Of a stretch of DNA of 13,190 nt, positions 7,236 to 13,190 are shown piece after piece. Source of the stretch: JBCCQH01 sp039024435 (lineage in GTDB: Bacteria > Bacteroidota > Bacteroidia > J057 > JADKCL01); contig JBCCQH010000153.1 in NCBI GenBank assembly GCA_039024435.1, positions 1 to 13,190 of the forward strand, written 5' to 3'. The stretch's first letter is position 1, and the number at the start of each line of letters is the position of its first letter. Made by a program: the position numbers and the translations under genes. The notes under the pieces were generated by a model. The model saw only the letters and a list, made by a program, of their open reading frames with translations. It did not search any database and had not been told where the DNA came from.

Positions 7236-8657
7236 ATGCTATTCAATTCCGCACAGTTCCTGATTTTCCTGCCCGTCGTGATGGTGCTCTACTTCTTGTT
7301 TCCCAAGAAGCTGCGGTGGTTGTTTCTGTTGGCGAGTTCGTATTTCTTCTACATGTGCTGGCGCTGGGAATACATTTTTCTCATCGTCGGTTCCACCGTC
7401 ACCGATTACCTGGTCGCACAGGCGATCTACAATTCGAAGCGGGAAAATCGCAGGCGCTACCTGCTCTACTTGAGCCTGGGCATGAATCTGGGCTTGCTCT
7501 TTGCCTTTAAATACTTTGATTTCTTCGCCGGCTCGGCCAATTTCCTGTTTGAAGCCGGAGGGATGGGCTACGCCATTCCGCTGCTGGACGTCATTTTGCC
7601 GGTGGGCATCTCCTTCTACACCTTCCAAACCCTCAGCTATACAATCGACGTGTACATGGGCGAGACGAAGCCGGAAACGCACTTTGGCATCTTTGCCCTG
7701 TTTGTCTCCTTTTGGCCGCAGTTGGTAGCCGGTCCGATTGAACGCAGCAGCCGTCTTTTGCCCCAGTTTCGGGTCGCGCACGAGTTCAACTATGAGCGCG
7801 CCCTGTGGGGCATGACCCGGATTGCCTACGGCTTTTTCAAGAAGGTAGTCGTGGCGGACCGCTTGGCGATTTACGTGAATGAGGTCTACGGCGACCTAGA
7901 ATCCTACCCCACCATTCCCATTGTGCTGGCCTCGATCTTCTTTGCTTTCCAGATCTACTGCGATTTCTCCGGCTACACCGACATCGCCATCGGGTGTGCG
8001 GCGATCATGGGGTTCACCCTGATCGAAAACTTCGACCGGCCTTACCTATCGCGGTCGATTTCTGAATTTTGGCGGCGTTGGCACATTTCGCTTTCCACCT
8101 GGTTTCGGGATTACGTCTACATCCCCCTGGGGGGCAATCGGGTGGTCAAATGGCGGTGGTACTACAATTTATTTCTCACCTTTCTGGTGAGCGGGCTTTG
8201 GCACGGGGCGGCCTGGACCTTTGTGGCTTGGGGGGGCTTGCACGGCGTATATCTGATTGCGGCAATTCTCACCGCCCCCGTGCGCGACCGGATGGCCAAG
8301 ACTTTGCGCCTGGACCGCATTCCCCGCCTGGTGGCCGGGTACCAAATCCTGCTCACGTTTACCCTGGTGGTGATTGGCTGGATATTCTTTCGGGCCAATG
8401 GCATGGCGGACGCCCTCCTGGTCTTCCGGAAAATATGGTCTCCCGATCTCAATTTTAATCCCTCACTGATCATGGCCTACAAAGGGGTTTACAATTTCCT
8501 GCTCAGTTTTACCGCGGTGGGCCTGCTGGCCGTGTCTTATCTTTTGCCCCGGGACATGAAGCTCAAACGCCCGGTGCTCTTTTTGATTGTGGCCACAATT
8601 GTTATTTTGCTGTTCGGTAAAGGAGGATCCAGTGAGTTCATCTACTTCCAGTTCTGA
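7236..8657 (+). CDS. MBOAT-family membrane O-acyltransferase, AlgI-like
   Basis: A 473-residue polytopic inner-membrane protein of the MBOAT family as in AlgI, DltB and PatA, which pass acyl (usually acetyl) groups across the membrane to extracytoplasmic sugars or polymers. Characteristic segments: LPVGISFYTFQTLSYTIDVY, FWPQLVAGPIERSSRLLPQF, IYCDFSGYTDIAIG, FWRRWHISLSTWFRDYVYIP and SGLWHGAAWTFVAWGGLHG. H323 in LWHGA is the conserved putative catalytic histidine; H283 (RRWHIS) is the other commonly conserved one. About ten or more hydrophobic segments are spread through the chain. ATG at 7236 begins MLFNSAQFLIFLPV, the normal start of this family. Its last 26 bp overlap the SGNH-like gene, so the two are probably translated together, matching the usual pairing of an AlgI-type protein with an SGNH partner that finishes the acyl transfer. 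The acceptor glycan is not identified. Confidence 0.95.
   Translation: MLFNSAQFLIFLPVVMVLYFLFPKKLRWLFLLASSYFFYMCWRWEYIFLIVGSTVTDYLVAQAIYNSKRENRRRYLLYLSLGMNLGLLFAFKYFDFFAGSANFLFEAGGMGYAIPLLDVILPVGISFYTFQTLSYTIDVYMGETKPETHFGIFALFVSFWPQLVAGPIERSSRLLPQFRVAHEFNYERALWGMTRIAYGFFKKVVVADRLAIYVNEVYGDLESYPTIPIVLASIFFAFQIYCDFSGYTDIAIGCAAIMGFTLIENFDRPYLSRSISEFWRRWHISLSTWFRDYVYIPLGGNRVVKWRWYYNLFLTFLVSGLWHGAAWTFVAWGGLHGVYLIAAILTAPVRDRMAKTLRLDRIPRLVAGYQILLTFTLVVIGWIFFRANGMADALLVFRKIWSPDLNFNPSLIMAYKGVYNFLLSFTAVGLLAVSYLLPRDMKLKRPVLFLIVATIVILLFGKGGSSEFIYFQF
8621..8626 (+). promoter_or_regulatory. Strong Shine-Dalgarno AGGAGG deciding a GTG start
   Basis: AGGAGG ends 5 nt before GTG at 8632, within the 3' end of the acyltransferase gene. 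Such a full match is uncommon in this window, where most genes lack one. It supports GTG 8632 over the longer reading from ATG at 8587. Confidence 0.75.
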
Positions 8658-9660
8658 CGGCGCACCCAAGCGGTACAATTGGGAGAAATACCAGCGGTTT
8701 TTCTCGCGGGTCATGCTGCCTTTCCTCCTGACCACCGGTATCCTGTTTTATATGATCGACCGGGTCATGCGCGACCGGGTCATCTTCCGCACCCCCATTC
8801 TCGGCGCGGCGAAAATCCACCGGTCCATCCACCGCCGCAGCCCGGAAATTCCCATCCTTGGCTCGTCCCGGGCCCTCGGCTCTTACATCCCGGACAGCCT
8901 GAGCCTGCGCTCGTACAACTACGGCATCAACGGTACGGGCTACGAAGTCGTGGACATGTTTCTGGCTCTGGAATGCAACCGCAAACGGGCGCTGACCCCG
9001 ATTGTCATCAATTTTGACTACGAGATGTTCAGCAACTCGCTGGGCGATCTGAACAACTATATCCCCAATATCCGGCACCCGGGGGTGCGCGATCTGCTCA
9101 AGCGCCACGGCAAGTACCACTGGTGGTACGAGATCTTCGGGGTGCGCTTTTTCAACAGCTACGACCTGTTCATCAAGGATTACATCAACTACCGCGTGCA
9201 GTTGACCAAGGCGGTCACGCTGGGAGCTTCATTGGAAAAAAACAAACTCTCCCCCGAAGCTTTTAAAAAACTGGTGGAAAAGCGCTTGAATACCCCCACG
9301 AAATGGAATCCCCGCCGGGGACAAATCGAGCGGTTGAAAACCCATATTTACAGCCGGCCGGACCGCATATTTGTCATCGCGGTCGCTCCTTACCATTGGT
9401 CCTACTACGAATCGTTTGAAGGGAAACCGCAGGCCGATTCGGTGCTGGCGGTCTTGGACAACATCCCCAACGCCATGGTCGTCCGCGATGAACGGGAATA
9501 TCCCGATTCGCTCTTTGTGAATACCTCCCACCTCAATTTTTACGGGGCAGTGCGCTACACGAAGATGCTCCGCCAGGTGATGTTTGGCGACCAAGAAGGC
9601 GACTGGCCGGTACCCGCCGTCTGGCCGCCCGGTTACGGCCCTTACGGAAAAAGTCAATGA
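8632..9660 (+). CDS. Membrane-anchored SGNH/GDSL-like protein, partner of the MBOAT acyltransferase
   Basis: A 342-residue protein starting with GTG at 8632. A short cytoplasmic tail is followed by one membrane helix (around residues 28-46, MLPFLLTTGILFYMIDRVM), so the rest is probably periplasmic. IPILGSSRALGSYIP (GSSR at 77-80) matches the SGNH block I with S79 as nucleophile. NTSHLNFYGA near the C-terminus (H300) resembles block V, but the usual Asp three residues before the His is Asn (N297). In AlgX/AlgJ, DltD or PatB-type systems such a protein takes the acyl group from the MBOAT partner and places it on the glycan. Overlap with the acyltransferase (26 bp) and with the following glycosyltransferase (4 bp ATGA) argues for one operon. 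The rest has no strong match to a named family that I can give; the Asn may change catalysis. Confidence 0.8.
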   Translation: MSSSTSSSDGAPKRYNWEKYQRFFSRVMLPFLLTTGILFYMIDRVMRDRVIFRTPILGAAKIHRSIHRRSPEIPILGSSRALGSYIPDSLSLRSYNYGINGTGYEVVDMFLALECNRKRALTPIVINFDYEMFSNSLGDLNNYIPNIRHPGVRDLLKRHGKYHWWYEIFGVRFFNSYDLFIKDYINYRVQLTKAVTLGASLEKNKLSPEAFKKLVEKRLNTPTKWNPRRGQIERLKTHIYSRPDRIFVIAVAPYHWSYYESFEGKPQADSVLAVLDNIPNAMVVRDEREYPDSLFVNTSHLNFYGAVRYTKMLRQVMFGDQEGDWPVPAVWPPGYGPYGKSQ

Positions 9661-10808
9661 GCTCTCTCCCCTCTTCCCCCCGCCTGAAAGTGCTTTTCTG
9701 CACCGATGGCATCTTCCCCCACGCCGTGGGGGGCATGCAACGACACTCCCGTTTGCTGGTTGAAGCCCTCGCCCATACCGGAGAAGTCGACCTCGTGGTT
9801 TTGCATCCGCACCCCGGCGAAGCCATTTTTGCCGATTTTCCGCAGGTGGAAGAGATTGCCCTGCCTCCGCTACCGGGCAAGAAGCACTACTTTTTCGAAC
9901 TGCGCGACTATTCAAAATTGGTGCTTGCCGAAGCCCTCAAGCGTCCCGATCACCTGATCTACTCCCAGGGCCTCTCGGTCTGGGCCGACCGGAAAAAGAT
10001 CGCCGAGCGCATGATCGTCAATCCCCACGGTCTGGAACCCTATCAGGCGCTCGGACTCCTCAATCGACTCAAAACAGCGCCATACCGCTTTGTCTTCAAT
10101 CGGATTTTCCGCGGGGCGGCCCACACTGTCGCTTTGGGGGGACGCCTCACCAAGATTTTGCAGCGGGTTATGCGGGAAGAACGGGACCGCATCGTCGTAC
10201 TCCCCAATGCCACCAACCCGGTCAATCTCCCCGCCGAACAGCTTTGGAAAACAAAAACCAAGCCGGTCCGCTTCCTCTTCACCGGCCGATTTGCCTACAA
10301 CAAGGGCATCGATCTGCTGCTCAAGGCCGCGCGGCACCTGAACGAAACCGGACGCCAAGCCGATTTCGAACTGGACCTCGCCGGTAAGGGGCCGCTGTTC
10401 GAAAAGATGAAAGCCGAATATCCCCTTCCCAATGTCCGTTTTGGGGGATTTGTCCCGGATGAAGAACTGGAACAACTCTATCTGGATTGCCACGTGTTTG
10501 TGTTGCCGACCCTCTTCGAAGGGATGCCAACCGTGGTTTTGGAAGCCATGGCCCGGGCGATGCCCGCCATCGTCTCGGACGTGGGCGCAACCCGCGAACT
10601 CACCGGCGAAGGGGGGGGCTTCCTGATCGAAAAAAACAACCTCCCGGAACTGATTGAGGCCATGGTCCACCTGATCGATATGCCCAAGGCGGAATACCGG
10701 GAAATGTCTTATCACGCGTTGCACAATTTTTCGGAGCACTACACCTGGAAAGCAGTCGCCCAGCGGCATTTGGAGGTGTTTGCGGCGCTTAGGGCGCGGC
10801 TGGGCTAA
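9657..10808 (+). CDS. Glycosyltransferase family 4 (GT-B fold)
   Basis: A 383-residue cytosolic or peripheral glycosyltransferase with the two Rossmann halves of GT-B enzymes. The N-terminal half has PHAVGGMQRHSRLLVEALA (residues 21-39), the glycine-rich acceptor-side motif, and VNPHGLEPYQ (121-130). The C-terminal half has FLFTGRFAYNKGIDLLLKAA (206-225, with basic residues that hold the donor phosphates), LAGKGPLFEKMK, and FEGMPTVVLEAMARAMPAIV with the E-x7-E motif (E288, E296). It would add a sugar from a nucleotide donor to a surface glycan or its lipid carrier. ATG at 9657 overlaps the preceding TGA (ATGA), so it is coupled to the acyltransferase operon. Donor and acceptor cannot be told from sequence. 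Its 3' end overlaps by 20 bp a convergent coding remnant on the minus strand. Confidence 0.95.
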   Translation: MSSLPSSPRLKVLFCTDGIFPHAVGGMQRHSRLLVEALAHTGEVDLVVLHPHPGEAIFADFPQVEEIALPPLPGKKHYFFELRDYSKLVLAEALKRPDHLIYSQGLSVWADRKKIAERMIVNPHGLEPYQALGLLNRLKTAPYRFVFNRIFRGAAHTVALGGRLTKILQRVMREERDRIVVLPNATNPVNLPAEQLWKTKTKPVRFLFTGRFAYNKGIDLLLKAARHLNETGRQADFELDLAGKGPLFEKMKAEYPLPNVRFGGFVPDEELEQLYLDCHVFVLPTLFEGMPTVVLEAMARAMPAIVSDVGATRELTGEGGGFLIEKNNLPELIEAMVHLIDMPKAEYREMSYHALHNFSEHYTWKAVAQRHLEVFAALRARLG

Positions 10809-11058
10809 GGAAGCTTCCGATTTTGGCGAGGTAGAATTCGGCTTCATCATCGGCTTGGTGCAGGAATACCGACCGGGCATGGGCGACCATTTCGCTGACT
10901 TCATGCTCGACGCTGGCCATGTCCAGTTGCCACCGGTGGTGGCCGATCAAGCTGGGTTCGGGAATTCGGGCCGGCGCAAATACGACCAACGTGCGGGACA
11001 AGGTTGCCGGATCGTGCCGCCGCCCGGTGCTTTCGGCAAGATCGAAATTTGCCTTGAA
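10789..11058 (-). pseudogene. Probable C-terminal remnant of a convergent gene
   Basis: Reading leftwards, the frame from 11058 to a TAA at 10789-10791 is open for 89 codons and looks coding: GC-rich at third positions, balanced composition and helix-like segments such as VSEMVAHARSVFLHQADDEA and FYLAKIGSFL. It has no ATG suited to a start; the first start-like codon is TTG at 11001, inside the coherent sequence. A TGA at 11059-11061 blocks it upstream. Past that stop the same frame stays open to about 11239, so a nonsense-broken longer gene is also possible. I do not recognise the family. It sits where the GC-rich flank meets the less GC-rich DUF4062 module, which suggests truncation by insertion. 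The opposite strand is also open here (10780-11091), so a chance frame cannot be excluded. The 195 bp from 11061 to 11255 hold no other supported gene. Confidence 0.4.
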
Positions 11059-11183
11059 TCATTGACAATCAATCCACTCACGGCTCAATGACGCAATGAT
11101 CGGGGCAAGTAAAATAGGGTCCGCATCGCGCCCCGCTGGTGGTGAGAACGAACCGCCGACAACATTGTCATTTCCAGAGAAAA

Positions 11184-11214
11184 TTTGGTTTATTGGGGCC
11201 TGTGGCAAGTTTTG
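11184..11214 (+). promoter_or_regulatory. Candidate promoter of the DUF4062-AlbA_2 operon
   Basis: TTTG (11184-11187), then 19 bp, then AAGTTTTG (11207-11214), resembling the Bacteroidota pair TTTG-N19-TAnnTTTG with one mismatch in the -7 box. It would give a leader of about 35 nt to ATG 11256. Tentative, as single-mismatch hits are frequent. Confidence 0.3.
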
Positions 11215-11255
11215 CTTGCGCCGCAACGTCGAGTTTCAATGTCAAATCTGCATCC

Positions 11256-11852
11256 ATGACGGAAGATGGAAAAATTGAGGTCATGGTGGCTTCGACCGTT
11301 TACGGGTTTGAAGACCAGCTTTCCTCCATCTGTGCGACACTGGCCAGCCTGGACTACGAGGTCATCAATTCGCATTTGGGGACCGGGTGGGTCGATCCGA
11401 ACAAGTCCAATTTGGAGAATTGCTTGAATGCCGTACAGGATTGTGATCTTTTTATGGGGATTATTCGCCCCTACTACGGATCGGGCAACATTGGGGAATT
11501 GAACATTACCTTTGAGGAAATGAAACTCGCAATCAAATTGGAAAAGCCGTATTGGTTCCTGGTGCATCACCACGTTGACTTCACCCGCCAGCTCAAGAAG
11601 TATCTCTATTACCTCGATGCCGATGGAAAAGCGATTTTTGATGTGAAAATCAAAAAGAGCCGGATCTTCGATTCGCGTACCCTTGACATCTACGAGTACG
11701 TACTTAAATCCGGGACTCCGCTGGTGAGTCGGACGGGCAATTGGGTGCAAAAGTTTATCGACTTACCCGACGCCAACCGCTACATCGTACGCCAATTCGG
11801 TGAAAAAGACAAGATCGAACAATTGATTCGGGAGGTGCAACATGGCAAATGA
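11256..11852 (+). CDS. DUF4062-type protein (TIR/deoxyribosyltransferase-like fold)
   Basis: A 198-residue cytosolic protein. Residues 7-103 follow the DUF4062 pattern: strand IEVMVASTVYGFEDQ (7-21) in place of the usual VFVSST start, helix, YEVINSHLG, CLNAVQDCDLFMGIIRPYYG (56-75, the 'xxSDxFVGIIGxRYG' block), then ITFEEMKLAIKLEKPYWFLV (84-103) with the conserved acidic residues E87/E88 ahead of the final strand. DUF4062 is a Rossmann-like domain usually found fused to STAND ATPases or other signalling parts; here it is alone with a ~95-residue tail of unknown type (KKYLYYLDADGKAIFDVK). ATG at 11256 is preferred because the longer GTG reading from 11139 adds 39 residues with no family resemblance. 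It overlaps the next gene by 11 bp, so the two are coupled. Sampled base composition (about 45-53% GC) is lower than in the glycosyltransferase (about 63% in one sample), consistent with transfer. Confidence 0.8.
   Translation: MTEDGKIEVMVASTVYGFEDQLSSICATLASLDYEVINSHLGTGWVDPNKSNLENCLNAVQDCDLFMGIIRPYYGSGNIGELNITFEEMKLAIKLEKPYWFLVHHHVDFTRQLKKYLYYLDADGKAIFDVKIKKSRIFDSRTLDIYEYVLKSGTPLVSRTGNWVQKFIDLPDANRYIVRQFGEKDKIEQLIREVQHGK
11831..11835 (+). promoter_or_regulatory. Shine-Dalgarno for the AlbA_2 gene
   Basis: GGAGG within the end of the DUF4062 gene, 6 nt before ATG 11842, supports that start and translation coupled to, but not dependent on, the upstream gene. Confidence 0.65.
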
Positions 11853-13190
11853 TCACCTCATCATCGAAAACCTGCTTGCCGGAACCGGTCGCCGAAATGT
11901 AGAACTCATCCCTCAGTGGGATCCCCTCTATTTGGGCCAGGTGGTATGCGGCTTTCTCAACGGCGAAGGTGGGGACGTAATTTTGGGCATAAATGCTTCT
12001 GGCGAAGTACAGGGTATACAATCGGATTGGACCAAGCGGATCAATCAGCAAATCATCGGTAAAATTGTTCCTGATGCGCCGATTTCGGTCACCCAGATCC
12101 CTTTTCGCAGCGGTGCGGTAATTTTGGTCAGCTCCTGGTCCGGGGGACGGAAACCCTACAGTTTTCGAGGGAAAATCTACACTACCGAAGCAGGCGAGAC
12201 GCGCTTGGCGACGCTTTCCGAAATGAAAACGTTAAATCTCAAGCGCCGAGATTCCAATTACCACTGGGAACGACAAGTTATTCCTGGAATTGAGCCTGAG
12301 GAACTAGACGGATATGAGATTCGGGAGTCCATCGAAAGTTACCGCAAACTGCACCCCGGTCAGCCCAAACTTTCCGCGGAGGATTTTCTTTTCCGCACCG
12401 GCTTGCTCAAAGAAGACGGACTGACCAACGCCGCGGTGATCCTCTTCTCGAATCAGCCAGCCCGTTATTTGCCACAATGCCGGGTGAGGGCCACAATCTA
12501 CAGTTCGGAAAAAGGGGGGAATGAAATCTATTTTGACCGGATTTTTGAGCGCAATCTTTTTCGGAACATCCACTCGATCTGGGACTTCTTCGATACGCAG
12601 TTGCAACGCAGCCGCGTGATCAGCAGCTTGAAACGCACCGATGAAAAACTACCCATCCTGGCCCTACGGGAGGGCTTGCTCAACGCATTGATCCACCGCG
12701 ATTATTCGAGTGTGTCGAGCTCGGTCAACATTGAAGTGTTTCCGGATCGCCTGCAAATCACCAACACCGGGGACTTCCCGCCGGAAATTAGCACCAGCAC
12801 TCTGAGAAGGGAGCACCGCTCCATTCTCAGGAATCCGGACATATCCTACATTTGTTATCTGCGCGGATACATTGAAATGCTGGGTACCGGCACCCTGCGA
12901 ATGATTTCCAACTGCGAGTCATTGGGGTACGAAGGACCGATCTGGGAGCCGAAGCCCCACAGCATAAAGTTGATCATGAATGGGGTCGGTCACGGTTTAA
13001 AAAAGAAAATCGATTTTCGCGGTGATAAAAATGTCGGGGTAAACGTCGGTGTAAACGACGGAGAAGAAAAAAATGTCGGAGTAAATGTCGGGGTAAACGA
13101 CGGAGAAGAAAAAAATGTCGGAGTAAATGTCGGGGTAAACGACGGAGAAGAAAAAAATGTCGGAGTAAATGTCGGGGTAAACGACGGAGA
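11842..13190 (+). CDS. AlbA_2 (Schlafen-like) / HATPase_c_4 ATP-binding protein, 3' end beyond window
   Basis: ATG at 11842 opens a frame with no stop to the window end (449 codons seen), so the gene is partial here. Residues ~1-130 match the AlbA_2 / 'divergent AAA-4' domain: a VELIP segment, GQVVCGFLNGEGGDVILGIN with the NxxGG turn, GEVQGI, RKPYSFRGKIYTTEAGETR and SEMKTL. Residues ~160-380 carry the HATPase_c_4 region: REGLLNALIHRDYSS (E277, N281, H285) resembles the N box and LQITNTGDFPPEI (N308-G310) the G box of GHKL-type ATP-binding folds, followed by the YLRGYIEMLGTGTLRMI block. From residue 397 comes a low-complexity 14-residue repeat. In complete family members a winged-helix domain often follows; that part would lie outside. 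Such proteins are often annotated as putative transcriptional regulators or RecG-like ATP-binding proteins; their function is poorly known. It forms an operon with the DUF4062 gene. Confidence 0.88.
   Translation, partial: MANDHLIIENLLAGTGRRNVELIPQWDPLYLGQVVCGFLNGEGGDVILGINASGEVQGIQSDWTKRINQQIIGKIVPDAPISVTQIPFRSGAVILVSSWSGGRKPYSFRGKIYTTEAGETRLATLSEMKTLNLKRRDSNYHWERQVIPGIEPEELDGYEIRESIESYRKLHPGQPKLSAEDFLFRTGLLKEDGLTNAAVILFSNQPARYLPQCRVRATIYSSEKGGNEIYFDRIFERNLFRNIHSIWDFFDTQLQRSRVISSLKRTDEKLPILALREGLLNALIHRDYSSVSSSVNIEVFPDRLQITNTGDFPPEISTSTLRREHRSILRNPDISYICYLRGYIEMLGTGTLRMISNCESLGYEGPIWEPKPHSIKLIMNGVGHGLKKKIDFRGDKNVGVNVGVNDGEEKNVGVNVGVNDGEEKNVGVNVGVNDGEEKNVGVNVGVNDG
13030..13190 (+). repeat. 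42-bp in-frame tandem repeat (14-residue unit), 3.8 copies to window edge
   Basis: Copies lie at 13030-13071, 13072-13113, 13114-13155 and 13156-13190 (cut by the window end). Each encodes NVGVNVGVNDGEEK. Copies 2, 3 and the visible part of 4 are identical at DNA level; copy 1 differs at three third-codon positions, all synonymous. Within each unit the NVGV motif is itself doubled. Because the unit is a multiple of three, gain or loss of copies keeps the frame and changes only linker length. Confidence 0.97.

Noticed and set aside
11139..11255. Longer GTG-initiated N-terminus for the DUF4062 protein
   Set aside because: The extra 39 residues are unlike the family, overlap the candidate promoter, and the DUF4062 strand begins right after ATG 11256.
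13030..13190. CRISPR array as explanation of the 42-bp repeats
   Set aside because: Copies are head-to-tail without spacers and lie in frame in a coding sequence.

Overview
The window looks like Bacteroidota chromosome, probably a GC-rich member such as a Saprospiria/Lewinella relative (the rank below phylum is a guess). The evidence is an ECF sigma / FecR-DUF4974 anti-sigma / STN-domain TonB receptor trio of Bacteroidota type, a promoter -7 box matching TAnnTTTG in front of a penicillin-binding protein gene, and mostly weak Shine-Dalgarno sequences. No rRNA, tRNA, CRISPR array or transposase gene was seen.

Layout. At 88-294 (minus strand) is a small secreted peptide gene with a candidate promoter and three evenly spaced 8-bp palindromes behind it. 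About 550 bp without a recognisable gene follows. From 970 to 4961 lies a tightly overlapping cell-surface signalling operon: sigma factor, membrane anti-sigma factor and outer-membrane receptor. From 5031 to 6933 are a PBP4/DacB-type D,D-carboxypeptidase and, 25 bp behind it, a 125-residue protein that looks like a lone TIR- or deoxyribosyltransferase-like Rossmann domain. After a 302-bp gap with two hairpins comes a three-gene overlapping operon at 7236-10808: an MBOAT O-acyltransferase (AlgI type), a membrane-anchored SGNH-like protein and a GT4 glycosyltransferase. Together these probably make or O-acetylate a surface glycan.

At 10789-11058 (minus strand) an apparent C-terminal coding remnant ends tail-to-tail inside the glycosyltransferase gene. 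Beyond it the sequence becomes less GC-rich and a new module begins: a DUF4062-type protein (11256-11852) overlapping an AlbA_2 (Schlafen-like) / HATPase_c_4 protein that runs off the window end. The latter has no stop codon in the window. It ends here in an almost perfect 42-bp in-frame tandem repeat coding for NVGVNVGVNDGEEK. This two-gene module is the strongest candidate for an undescribed system, possibly stress response or anti-phage defence; that function is inference from domain types and context only.
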